Shown here in pieces: positions 23,644 to 33,366 of a stretch of 64,000 bases of DNA (position 1 is the first letter of the stretch; each line of letters opens with the position of its first letter). The stretch spans positions 56,520 through 120,519 of the forward strand of contig JARGSG010000133.1 of assembly GCA_030374805.1 (NCBI GenBank). Reading direction: 5' to 3'. The notes under the pieces are model-generated. The model made no database searches and was not told the origin of the DNA. It saw nothing but the letters and a program-made list of their open reading frames with translations. The position numbers were made by a program, and so were the translations under genes. Source of the stretch: Gracilaria gracilis (Eukaryota; Rhodophyta; Florideophyceae; Gracilariales; Gracilariaceae).

Positions 23644-24485
23644 ACTCAAACCTTAGGTTTTACAAATTCTGCTTGCAAGAAGACCCTATTCATCTGAAGG
23701 TTTTCCTTTCGATTTTCTATCATTCTCGAAACTCTCCGCACGTAGATCTCTTGAAAACCAGCTCCTCGCATACAAGAACGCAGCGTCTCTTCGTCAAATA
23801 AGAAAGAAAGAGTCTTGTCCTGTCGGAAAAAGTAATTGTCGTCAATTCTACTCCGTTAGGCAAAGCGGTTTTGCGCTAGATCACCAGTTGCCTAGTCACG
23901 GAACAAAAGCCTTCTTCCAGGCTTGAGTACCGTGTACAAGTTTTGTATGCCGAATGCCTTTTTTACGAGAAGAACTGCGCTCAAGACAAAAACAAGCAAG
24001 CAAAAGTCTGCAATTCCATACGAAAGGCCAGGCTGTTGTGGGTCTATTGAGCTGAACGGATGTGTACAGAAATACCACACAAAAGCTTTCATACGATTCT
24101 CATCGTACTGCTCCTTTTCCTTAAGCAGTCTTATTGCTGTGGGGGCGAAATAAAACGCATATACAAACAAAGATTTGTAGGCGGACAAAAGCGGGAACGC
24201 GCAGTTTGCTACGCCACAACCAACTTGTAAAACGATTCTGACTTCTTCCAACGGTTTTGCGAGGCACGAAAAGCCGTCTGTAGACTCTGTGACAGTCCGA
24301 TAACGATCTTTGAAGAAATTGGTGGAATTGCGCTTGTAAAACTTGTCCCAATTCCTGAGCAAATCATTTGCGTACTTCTCAGCCAAAAACATGGACACAC
24401 GGCTTTGCGTCTGTGGTGACCGGTAAAAATCAGGAGCCATGCTCTTGCGCACTCTATTACACACACACATACGCAGAAAACACAC
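23644..24485 (-). pseudogene. METTL2/6/8-type tRNA m3C methyltransferase pseudogene
   Basis: This family methylates C32 of tRNA anticodon loops using S-adenosylmethionine. Visible motifs are NWDKFYKRNSTNFFKDRY, the cofactor loop VLQVGCGVANCAFPLL, a YAFYFAPTAI step (family DFSPRAI, so the acidic residue is lost), FVLSAVL and LKPGRRLLFRD (family PGG). In the same frame a TAG at about 23892 replaces the tyrosine of the RDYG motif. It is followed by GDLAQNRF, a TAA, then RQDKTLSFLFDEETLR and the tail MNRVFLQAEFVKPK ending at 23644. With two in-frame stops, loss of the cofactor-proximal acid and PGG changed to PGR, it should be inactive. Start placed at a Met just upstream of the conserved block. 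Confidence 0.85.
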
Positions 24486-24676
24486 GGACGGTACCGAATA
24501 TCGAAACGTGAAAATAGAGTGAAGTAGAAGAGCGCTGATGAGATGAACTTGTGAGCAAGACCATGATTGGAAATACTGACACTTTCGTTCGCCACTGAGC
24601 GTGTGTCGCCGGTGTCGGATTCCAGAGTTTGACTTTTAAAACTCAAGGAGATGGACGACTTGTTGTCATGATTTCA

Positions 24677-24694
24677 GTGCGGGCGCCCGCACTC
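24677..24694. repeat. perfect 18-bp palindrome
   Basis: AGTGCGGGCGCCCGCACT is a perfect palindrome without spacer. It lies at the head of a palindrome-rich intergenic region that extends to about 25130 and could be a protein-binding site. Confidence 0.7.
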
Positions 24695-24863
24695 GCGATG
24701 AGGGCTTGACAATCTTCTTGTGCTCTTCAAGTCCAACACAAGAACCATCAATGAATTGTAGCGGATAGCATTGACCATCAAGGGCGAAAAAGTCAAATCC
24801 AGATCAAAAATGGTCCATACTTGTTAACTTTTTTCGCACGGGAGCCCAAATTCAATGCACCTG

Positions 24864-24962
24864 TACTTTGCACCCAACCACGATCATGATGGTTGGATGC
24901 AAAGTAGGGGTATAATACCGACGCAAGAAAGGACCACGCGTGGGACCGCAACAAGCGTCGGT
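24864..24962. repeat. nested inverted repeats and cruciform candidate
   Basis: Arms at 24864-24880 and 24890-24906 (17 bp each, one mismatch, TACTTTGCA.CCAACCA) flank a 9-base loop. Next, ACCGACGC at 24917-24924 pairs with GCGTCGGT at 24955-24962. Between those arms sits a perfect 10-bp palindrome, CCACGCGTGG (24933-24942). A TATAATA string at 24911-24917 lies between the two structures. There is no coding sequence here. Confidence 0.65.
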
Positions 24963-24999
24963 CAGTTTAATTTACAGCGCCTTTTTTTATATCTGTAAA

Positions 25000-25062
25000 C
25001 AATCACGCGTTCACGCGTTCACGTTCACGCTTGTTTAGACTGCGCCTTAGAAGTTATCAACC
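25000..25062 (-). repeat. right copy of a 14-kb-spaced inverted block
   Basis: The reverse complement matches 10873-10932: TTGATAAC, AAGGCGC, GTCTAAACAAGCGTGAA and CGCGTGAACGC in order. Its inner side carries an additional GCGTTCACGCGTTCACGTTC-like short tandem. Its outer side continues into an imperfect hairpin at about 25098-25130 built on GGGCCCGAGCGAAGCGAGGC. Confidence 0.55.
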
Positions 25063-25324
25063 GGGGCAAGCCAAGGAAATGCGGACCGAGGCCATTATAC
25101 CGGGCCCGAGCGAAGCGAGGCCCGATATATTGTGCCGAGGTGCCACTCGTTCATTAGAGTGTAGTGGATGATCTCTTATATCCGTTCAGGACTCAGAGAC
25201 AACCGCCGCACCTTGGCACTCCTTCCACCCATTGCCGGTCTCATTGAAGCAGGTTCTTTCTATATCCCCATTCAAACCTCTTTCCCTTTCTTGCCCATAC
25301 CCTCGCTCTCGGCTTCACACACAT

Positions 25325-25570
25325 ATGGAAAGCGGTGACTCCAGAAGTGGGAAGAGATATTCCGCTTCTTCTTCCGGCCAGTCTTCGAAAGCCTCCAAAG
25401 AGGTAGATTACGAATGCAACATATGCAAAGTTTACTTCGCCATGCCAGAACCCATGACAAGAGGTGGTAAAATGAAGCTTGTGCATCATATCAGGTTTGA
25501 TCACCATATCAAGACAATAGATCACAAAGGGTTCTTCGCGAAGAAGACATCGATGATATTCGAAAACTAG
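25325..25570 (+). CDS. small BED/C2H2-like zinc-finger protein
   Basis: This 81-codon ORF starts at ATG after a run of upstream in-frame codons. Residues 1-27 are Ser/Gly/Lys-rich. The rest is one finger: YECNICKVYF (Cys-x2-Cys), a basic helix, then LVHHIRFDHHI with the paired His region, and a short basic tail. That spacing resembles BED fingers of transposases and chromatin factors. It is probably an isolated DNA-binding domain, perhaps a 5' fragment of a hAT-like element gene. Its stop overlaps by 4 bases the end of the minus-strand phosphotransferase gene. Confidence 0.5.
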   Translation: MESGDSRSGKRYSASSSGQSSKASKEVDYECNICKVYFAMPEPMTRGGKMKLVHHIRFDHHIKTIDHKGFFAKKTSMIFEN

Positions 25571-27072
25571 TCGGGAGCTTTCCAACCTGGCATGGTACTG
25601 TTGAACAAGAGTAGCGCGCTACATGCTTCCTCAAGGCTTTGCTCTGACCCTGGAAATTCCACACGCTGCGCTTCCTCCAACCGTAGCACAAGTACTGCTA
25701 ATAGATGACTCTTGTAGCCCGGAGAAATCAATTTTTCGAGCTCTTGCGTTGTCGCGCCCGTTCTTGCACTCCATTCTTTCAAGTACTGCTTCTCGTTCAT
25801 GCTTTCCAGATCACATGCAAAAGGATGGCTAATGTAGCTATCCACGAAATCAAAAAACATATACTTCTCTGCATCATCATTCCAGTAAATGTTAGAACTG
25901 AACAAGTCGTTGTGCGTTACTGTTGCTCCGAGTTTTGGTGGAGTCTCCAGTTCTGCTAATTCCGTCTCAATCTCTGGTCTGCTGTTTCTGAAGAACTCTA
26001 CTTCCCTCGCGGCCTTTTCGTCGAACTGGCCCAGTGCACAAAAAAACGTGCAGCTTTCAAGTCTCTCCAAATGCTCCAAAAGTCTTGGAATCCTCATATC
26101 TGGCAACCCAGCTATAATGAGTTCTCTTACACTGTTCATTGTATCCATTTGAAGATGTGCGTAGTTGGAAGTGAGAAGACGTGTGTCCTTTTCGGACAGG
26201 TCCCACGGGTCTAACACATCACCGTAGTTAGCTGTGAGTAGCAGTTGTCTTTCAGTGTCCACAGCTGTAGGGGAAGTCACAGAAGACGGTGATAAACGAG
26301 CAAGAGTTTCTGTAAATGAAGCGTCGTTGCTTTCAGCACAAGTACACTTGAGGAAAAAGGGCCCTTTCGTGGTGTTTGCTGTCAAAATAACGCCAAGATG
26401 TGAGGATCGGAGTTGAATGATATTACCAGTGAGTGAAGCATTGCAAACTATTGAAAGTTGATGCTTCATCCAAGCTGTAGCCATGCCAAACCATCCCCGA
26501 CGTTGCCATGACACGCGATTTTGTGGTTCAATGCCTGCTGCAATGCGTTCTATCTCGTTTCCAATTGCTTTCTGCGCTTCATCTATCATATGAAAAACCT
26601 TCGCCTCTTCTACCGGTATCCAGCAAAACAGTTGATTACTTTCAGAGGAGGGCAACACGATATTATTTGAATGTAGGCGGTCCGTGAATTCCAGCAGCAC
26701 TACAACTTTCTCGTAATCTCTATGATGCCGGTCGACAAGCACAGTTCTCATTCTCCTCCACAGTTGGCGAAGGAAAATGAGCGATGATTCGCAGTCGATC
26801 ATCTCTTCTATATCCGGTATGATGCATACAGGTTTAAAGGCCGATGGAAAATCGGCACGAGCATAGAGACAACCAGGAAGCACAAAGCGGCCTTCTTCCT
26901 GTTTGAGTAGAACTTTCTTGTACTTGAAAGATACAACAAAGGCTTGAAGCTCCTGTAAATCGTTCGTAATGCAAAAGTCCCATGACCAGTCGTCCCGCTT
27001 CTGTTGCGTGGGATCAACATTCGCGAAGTCGGCCATGACGGAGATTGTGGGCAGGGATAACTCGGCGCCCAA
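25567..27072 (-). CDS. APH-fold phosphotransferase family protein
   Basis: Intact 501-aa ORF. The C-terminal half has the aminoglycoside-phosphotransferase/choline-kinase fold signature: LGATVTHNDLFSSNIYW (catalytic His-x-Asp with the downstream Asn) and KYMFFDFVDSYISHPFACDL (metal-binding Asp). The middle has the N-lobe strands (LRSSHLGVILTAN, then GPFFLKC with the ATP-site Lys). The N-terminal ~200 residues contain a GWFGMATAWMKHQL step known from uncharacterised bacterial APH-like proteins. The substrate is unknown: a small alcohol or sugar is more likely than a drug. Upstream another Met at residue 13 is possible. A small zinc-finger ORF converges on its 3' end. Confidence 0.75.
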   Translation of the reverse strand: MGAELSLPTISVMADFANVDPTQQKRDDWSWDFCITNDLQELQAFVVSFKYKKVLLKQEEGRFVLPGCLYARADFPSAFKPVCIIPDIEEMIDCESSLIFLRQLWRRMRTVLVDRHHRDYEKVVVLLEFTDRLHSNNIVLPSSESNQLFCWIPVEEAKVFHMIDEAQKAIGNEIERIAAGIEPQNRVSWQRRGWFGMATAWMKHQLSIVCNASLTGNIIQLRSSHLGVILTANTTKGPFFLKCTCAESNDASFTETLARLSPSSVTSPTAVDTERQLLLTANYGDVLDPWDLSEKDTRLLTSNYAHLQMDTMNSVRELIIAGLPDMRIPRLLEHLERLESCTFFCALGQFDEKAAREVEFFRNSRPEIETELAELETPPKLGATVTHNDLFSSNIYWNDDAEKYMFFDFVDSYISHPFACDLESMNEKQYLKEWSARTGATTQELEKLISPGYKSHLLAVLVLRLEEAQRVEFPGSEQSLEEACSALLLFNSTMPGWKAPD

Positions 27073-27474
27073 ATGAACGGGAGCGCGCGTTTCAATAGGC
27101 GGCCACGGTGCCGTTCAATGCCTTTTAAAGCAAGAAAAAGCAGGGACTGTATTCAAAACAGGAAGAGTTTGCACGAAAGTCGCGTTTAATTCCATCGCTA
27201 CCAGTCGGCTAAAAGCTTTGCTTACAGCTATAGAAAGCCACAGGAGCATACGCATACACGTCATCATGACGCATGATGCGTGTAGTGTAGGCTCGCAGAC
27301 AGCTTTCCCTTCGGGAACGGAGGGCTGCAGCCGCTGCACCTCCTACAAACCCCCCACCCCAACACAACCGCCTGTCGACAACGCCGCCGAGACAACACCG
27401 CCGACAACGCCACCAACAACGCCGCCGACAACGCCGAAAAGTGTTCCTCTTTTGTTCGCACGGTTTTGTGCTGA
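27073..27474. repeat. spacer with a Thr/Pro-coding microsatellite
   Basis: About 27375-27440 is an imperfect tandem of ACAACGCCGCC-like units (TTPP if read in the plus frame). It separates the divergent APH-type gene and the dnaE-like ORF and probably holds both promoters. No polymerase domain upstream of the dnaE-like fragment is present here. Confidence 0.4.
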
Positions 27475-30326
27475 GTGCACAGTGAGGACAACCGGCAGTT
27501 GGCAAATTGGCAAACTGATCCCGTGAGCGCTCTCTTGCGGCGCAAACTACGTGACAAGAAGAAAAGGTGGGAGAGCAAGGACACAGTACGGGAGGATATA
27601 GAAAAGCTAACCGAGCTGGAAAGAACGGCATGGGAAGAGGCAACAATTGAGTTGGCCCGTGTTAGCGAGGAACGCCCAGATTTTACTGATCTTGAACGTC
27701 TTTCTGGGGAGAAGGCATCCATAGGATTCTACGCCTCAGGTCACCCCCTTGAGGACCTAAAGGAAGTTGCGAAGTTTCTTGGATGCACACGAGTCGATTT
27801 CGTTGTCGGAGAAGTGGCCGACACTAGTTATGAGTTAAGCGGATCGGAGAGGCCGGAGTCAACCGCTCCTACTCTTCCAAATGGCGCCCAGGTTATGATC
27901 TTGTCTTGTGCGACTGAATTAAAGAAGGTGACAACTGCAAAGGGAAGGAAAATAGCTAGATGGATGATTGAAGATTCGACAAGTCGTGTGGCTGGTGTTG
28001 TGTTTCCGGGCCAATACGAATTGGTCGAACAAACGATACAGCGCTCTTTGAGTACGGAGGACTTGAGCAACCCAGAGGCGGAGAGCGATAAATCAGATTC
28101 ACAACATGTAGTTCAAGAAGATGCCATGTGGTTGTATGGGGGAAAATAGACAGAGAATCGTCTGGTACAGTTCAAGTGATTGTTGATAACGTACAACGAG
28201 TTGAGGACGTCCGCGTCGTCGTCGTAACAGCGAGACATTGTTCGACGCGATCGAAAGCTGAACGTTTAGATGTTCTCAGGAGCATTGCCAAAGATGTTCT
28301 AGGAGAAAGATATCGTGGAGAGGATATAAATGACATTCATACCAAAAGGCGAAGATGGATTAAATCTAAACCCCTGCACGAAAGGAATCGCGTGCCCCTT
28401 CTGCTTCGCTTTCTTGATGAAGATGGTAACACAGTATCGACAACAAATGTTGGGAACGAATTTCGATTCCCATCGAGAAGCGAAGCACTTGTCGCTGAGC
28501 TGCAAAGAGGAACAGGGGCGGAATGTGTGGAGATCTTGGTGTCCGATAATTTAGCAGATATTACTGGCAGATTCATGCTAAGTTTCGATGACGTGGATGA
28601 TCGGAATGAGATGAACACTATGCGTCAACATAGAGCTACAACTGCAGAGAGTGCCATACCTCATAGTATACAGGAATCTCGAGAGGAGGTTTCCAATGAA
28701 GAGTTCGTACGAGTACCCAGAGAATGTAGCAGCGACCAAATTGATGATCACTCCCTGCCCCAAATGGAAGAGTTTTATGGATCTTCATTAAGTGTTCAGG
28801 ATACTTCCGCAACCACAATTCCTATGGACAAGGAGACACAAGAACTAGCGAGTGCGACGAGGCCATCACCGGAAACTGTGATTAGTACGAGAGCCCAAGG
28901 GTGTGAGCGCCCAATTCATTCATGCAGCGAGGCTGACATGGGATGGAGTAGTAACAAAAGAAAGGCAGTGATCAACAGTATGAAGTGGATTTCGAAGCGC
29001 GACACCTTTGCCGAACAGGTTCTCTGCGCCGGACCACGAATGAACGACTTTGCTCCTTCAGATTCTTTCCTACGATACAGTGACGAGGCAAGGTCTTCTC
29101 TTCTTACTGCCCCACGCGAGGATGAGCAAGTTCGAGCCCAACTTGAAGCAAACTTGTATACTACTACTCTCGATTCGCAGGTGCAGCATCTTGCCGAAGC
29201 ACGACCGAAGATTGACAGCGAAAGCTTCAGCGCTTTGAAACAGGATTCAGTAGAGGAGCAAGAACGATCTGAATTCGAAGCGAATGCTCAGTCGCATCGT
29301 TTCTCTGATGATAGCGAACGACCAGATACCAGCACTAATTCCATCGGTCAAAGCTTGTTATTCACACACTCGCAAGAGTCGTATGAATCTGCACCCGTGC
29401 ATCACCTGGATTTAGATATCATCGAGGGAGTGCTAGTCGATTTTGACTCTTTCGGATTTGAAGGTCTGTTAGACGCAGTCTGCTTATTTGCGGGTGACGT
29501 AGCTCGTCATCACTCGGGATGCGAATGCGTTGTTGCTGGAATTACTGGCATATCCGCTTCGAAACTCGTGGAGAAGAACGTGATGTTGAGGGTAACTGGG
29601 AAGCTGTCATTCGTAGAAGAGAGAAGTATGTACGTACTAATCGATGTACGGGAAACTGAACCAACTGGCGGACGAAAGCGAGTTAGGTCTTTCGGCCCGA
29701 TAGTCGTTGTGCTGTTTTCAAGGGAGAAGCAGGAGCCTTTAAATATATCCACTAAGAAACTTCAGAAACTTGTTGGGTCGACTTCGAAGTGTTTGGAGAG
29801 GGGAGTTAAAGATGTCTCCAATCCATGTAACAGACGAGAGCAGCAAAACGTTGTTGTATCGCAGCAGTCTAAGAATCGTTCTACAAAGCATGTTTTGGCT
29901 GCTAACGTTGAAGGAAGTCATGAAACCCATGCTGATGGAGGACAAATTTTAAGTTCGATGCACCGCATGGCATTAGCATGCGTTGCCAGGGCTTTCGAAG
30001 TTGCAGATGACAAGCTTCGAGTGGTCTCAGCGGATTCTATCACTATATCTGACCCTGCGGTGCTCTATGGGAGCATAATGCATCAGTCCATATGCGCTTT
30101 GATAGGTCACACATCGTTGGGCATTTCGAATGTGCAAGTGAAGAGTGTGTTGTCTACTGCGGATGGAACCAAGGTCAACGTTATAGCCAGGTTTCAGGTA
30201 GCATACAAAGAAGCGCGTGTTAAGTTCCCCAAATACATCGCACCCCACGATCCCCCATTGCATGAAAGTCAGGAAATCGCGGATTGTTTTCTGAGCCACT
30301 CAAGAAAACTCCTGAGGAGGCTATGA
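27475..30326 (+). CDS. dnaE: DnaE C-terminal region continuous with double hot-dog domains
   Basis: Two frames (27475-28149 and 28128-30326) join after a one-base shift near 28125. The first part matches the C-terminus of bacterial DNA polymerase III alpha: LSGEKASIGFYASGHPLEDL (family EKEALGFYLSGHPL), then the OB fold with TAKGRKIARWMIEDSTSRVA and VVFPGQYE. Frame two continues with VVVWGKIDRESSG, VPLLLRFLDEDGNT and ALVAELQRGTGAECVEILV, the usual tail. The PHP, palm, fingers and helix-hairpin-helix parts are absent. In the same frame a ~270-residue acidic, Ser-rich linker follows. Two hot-dog-like segments then appear (frame-two residues ~435-545, with FEGLLDAVCLFAGDVARHH and VTGKLSFVEERSMYVLIDV, and ~605-715), as in double hot-dog acyl-CoA thioesterases. 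DnaE is a bacterial replicase subunit, so the piece implies bacterial ancestry. The thioesterase assignment is tentative. Confidence 0.75.
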
Positions 30327-30445
30327 TATCGTATCGAGGTTTAACTACTGAGAATGATGTGCTTTGCATCTCAGGGGTAACCTTTTAGTTCTGCCCTATT
30401 TGTAACTGTGTTCTGTAGAACGAAAATGATAACTTGAAGTACACT

Positions 30446-33225
30446 TTATTCCCTCCTTGTTTTCGTACCGTTCCTGTCATTTGGTTCTAGTGAAAGATGG
30501 TCCTGTTCGTCAGGACTCACCTGAAACACAGAGAAGAACTCAAATTCTGGAATTATTTGAATGTTCCTTCTCTGTGCCTTGAAAAGTTTCTGACCTGGCT
30601 CCAAACCGTAAATGACGTAGTCCGACTTGTGTGTTACCGAGCTCTTGATGAATCCTCCAGACCTTCGGATCCATTTCATCGCCTCTGGGCGGTTGATAGA
30701 AACGAACTTCTCAGTGAAAACGAAATTGCGGTCTGCGATGGTAGCATTTCTGGTACCTCCTACGGGTTCGTCGGGATCGTCATCGACAATCTGGCGCGGC
30801 GTTACTAGCACCTCCATGGCTTTTAGTTCATCGAGCGTTTGCTTTCTTTTAGATGTTGAAGAATACCTTCGGCTGTTCTTTCGGCAAAGTTAGGGATCGT
30901 CATAAATGTTTCCATTGCGTCTTCGCTCTCAGCTGTTTCAATTAGATTTGACAGCGATTCTATCTTCCAAGCAAGGGCCTTCGCACCAGTGCGGCCTACA
31001 CCAGGGAGTCCTAATCCGAGTACAAGTCTTTCAAAGCTTCTAGACGATGCTGCCTCCTGGATATTCTCATACAACTGCGAAGCGCTCTTAAACGCAAAAC
31101 CGTCTAGATTGAGAAAATCATCAAGCGTCACTCTGAACAAGTCCGCCAAAAGGACAACAATTCCAGACTCTACAAGCTTCTCGGCTGTCTTCTTGCCGAG
31201 ACCTCTAATGTCCATCGCCTCTCGGCTACAGAAATAAATCAACTTCCCAAGGGTTTTTGATGTACAACTTTCATCATTAGTGCATCCAATGAGAGTAGCC
31301 CCAGTTCTTGGGGCTCGAGCATGCTTAAGATCTGCCCCACAAGACGGACAATGAGAAGGGGCAGTTACTTCCGTTCTGCCTGGATCATCAAGGCGCGTCT
31401 CAACTTGAATCACTTTAGGGATAACGTCACCACCTCTTTCTATTCGAACCATGTCCCCAATTGCTATCCCCAGCCGCTTAACTTCATCGAAATTGTGAAG
31501 AGTTGCTCTCGACATCAAGGCACCTCCAATCCTTACAGGTTCAAGAATGGCCACTGGGGTGATAAGGCCACCTCGTGAAACCTGCATTACCACGTCATTG
31601 AGCCTTGTGACCCTGGATTGAGCAGCGAACTTATATGCGATCGCACCTCTTGGGGCGCGAGCTGTATGACCAGCCATTTCACGCGCTCGTGAATCGTTAA
31701 ACTTGAAAACAATACCATCGACCTCCATGGGTAGTTGATGTCTTTCTTCTTCAATTTGAATCGCAAACGCTTCCGCTTCACTTATATCAGCACAAGTTTT
31801 GCATCTCGGCATGTTACCAAAGCCCCATCCAGATAGCTTGGACAACGTCTCGGCATGATTACCAAAAGTGTTAAGAGTATCGTGTACGACTGCAGTGACT
31901 CGACCATCTCCTTCTGCTTTCTCTTCTTTACGGCTTCTTGTTAAGCACTCATATACAATGAATCGAAGCCGTCTTTCCTTCCCTTCACGAGGATTCTTGT
32001 GCTTCAGGGCACCAGCAGCCGCATTTCGTGGATTGCTGTATTGTCTTTCAGGAGAATCATTCACTTCATCGAAGTCTTCTCTTGTAATGTACACTTCGCC
32101 GCGAACAATCAGAAAGTCCGGAGCGGTGGTGTCATGAATGTTATTTACAACTCCTCTTCCTACAAGAGATGCTCTAACGTTCTCAATTATGTCCTCCCCA
32201 ACCCTCCCGGTCCCCTTCGTCAACGCTCGACAAAGCTCCCTGTCTTGATATTCGAGTGATAATGCGACGCCGTCAATCTCCAGCTCGGCGGAAATCTCTG
32301 AATGGGCCTCTAACGCTCGGTTGACGAAAGCGGTTAAGTCTGCATGGGTGTATGCCTTGTCCAAGGAAAGCATTAAAGCGCTATGCCTGCATTGTGCAAA
32401 GCGCTTCGCAGTGACTGGGACCGTAGCAAAGAATGAGTCTTGAGCATCAACGTAACCCCTTTCGGCAACTTCGTTTTCGAGAGCAAGCTTTGTTGCGCGG
32501 GCGGCTGCTCCATGTCCAACTGTTTGACTCGGAGAATCATCGCGAGTGATTTCCGGAAAGCATCTCTCGAGCTCAAGAAGGTGAAGGAGACGTTCATCGT
32601 ACTCTTGATCTGAAATGCGAGGCATCGGGTCGTCTGCATAGTACACTTCATCACAAAGCCGTATCTCCTCGATAGGCTTGTTGTACAAAAACCTAACGTC
32701 CTGGTTGAGTCTCACCGCTTTGCCGAGAACCTCATATTCAGCTCTTTCAAGCCACTGAGCCCGCAATCTATCAATTATCATGTCACACTCCCCACCAGAA
32801 AGAAAGCTAGTGTATCGGAAAAGGGCTTCAGTCGTTCCTGGCTTGCCACCAATATAGTTCGCTCTCGCTTCACGCTGGGCATCCCCACGTTCAACTGAAC
32901 CATATGGATAGATTCCTGCTCCAGGGCGACTAAGATAGCCTTTTGGAATATCGCGTTGCCTGATAGCCTCGCGGTGGGCTTTTCGCTTTTCGTCGGCACG
33001 GATCTTTCTCGCTCCCACCTTGTGTGTTCCTTCTGGATAGTGCCGAATATCAGCCACTTTTCTGCTTATTGCGCGCACGGTTAAGCGTACGGGTATTGGC
33101 GTCGTAGCGGAAGTAATGGACAAGCAAAGGTTGCGAAATGCACCATGGTGAACGGTAGACGACCTTACTTCGTCGCAATGCACGGTCGTGAGAGCACGCA
33201 GCTTCTGAGAGGCTCCAACAACCAC
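30446..33225 (-). CDS. ligA: NAD+-dependent DNA ligase (LigA) without the adenylation lysine
   Basis: Bacterial LigA seals nicks using NAD+. An 800-aa ORF plus a shifted frame (from about 30840 down to 30446) give the full architecture: a ~150-residue basic, Ser/Thr/Arg-rich extension that could be an organelle presequence; domain Ia (YYADDPMPRISDQEYDERL, SPSQTVG); nucleotidyltransferase with MLSLDKAY, RGEVYITREDF, SNPRNAAAGALKHK, VDGIVFKFN and AIAYKFAAQS; OB fold (GDMVRIERGGDVIPKV); four-Cys zinc finger (CPSCGADL ... GCTNDESC); helix-hairpin-helix repeats (DIRGLGKKTAEKL, LGLPGVGRTGAKALA); and BRCT (FVFTEKFVSINRPEAMKWIR, GGFIKSSVT). The motif I lysine (family ELKxDG) is glutamate here (AELEIDG), and TRGDG is TKGTG. 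The BRCT shift lies at an AAA run (30838-30840). As read, self-adenylation should be impossible. Confidence 0.9.
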
Positions 33226-33366
33226 AATCTCCTCGAAAAGAACGGAGCTTGAGAGAAATGAACCTTGTGGATCGTTCTACGAAGCTAAAACGCTACCTTG
33301 TTATGATACGTAAAAGTACTACTGTATCTACCAAGGGTACCCCCCGGCCGCGCTACTGTCAGCGTC

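Noticed and set aside
9516-24000. General recoding of stop codons (for example TGA as selenocysteine)
   Set aside because: Interrupting codons are TGA, TAG and TAA in different genes, and other genes end normally, so no single recoding rule fits.
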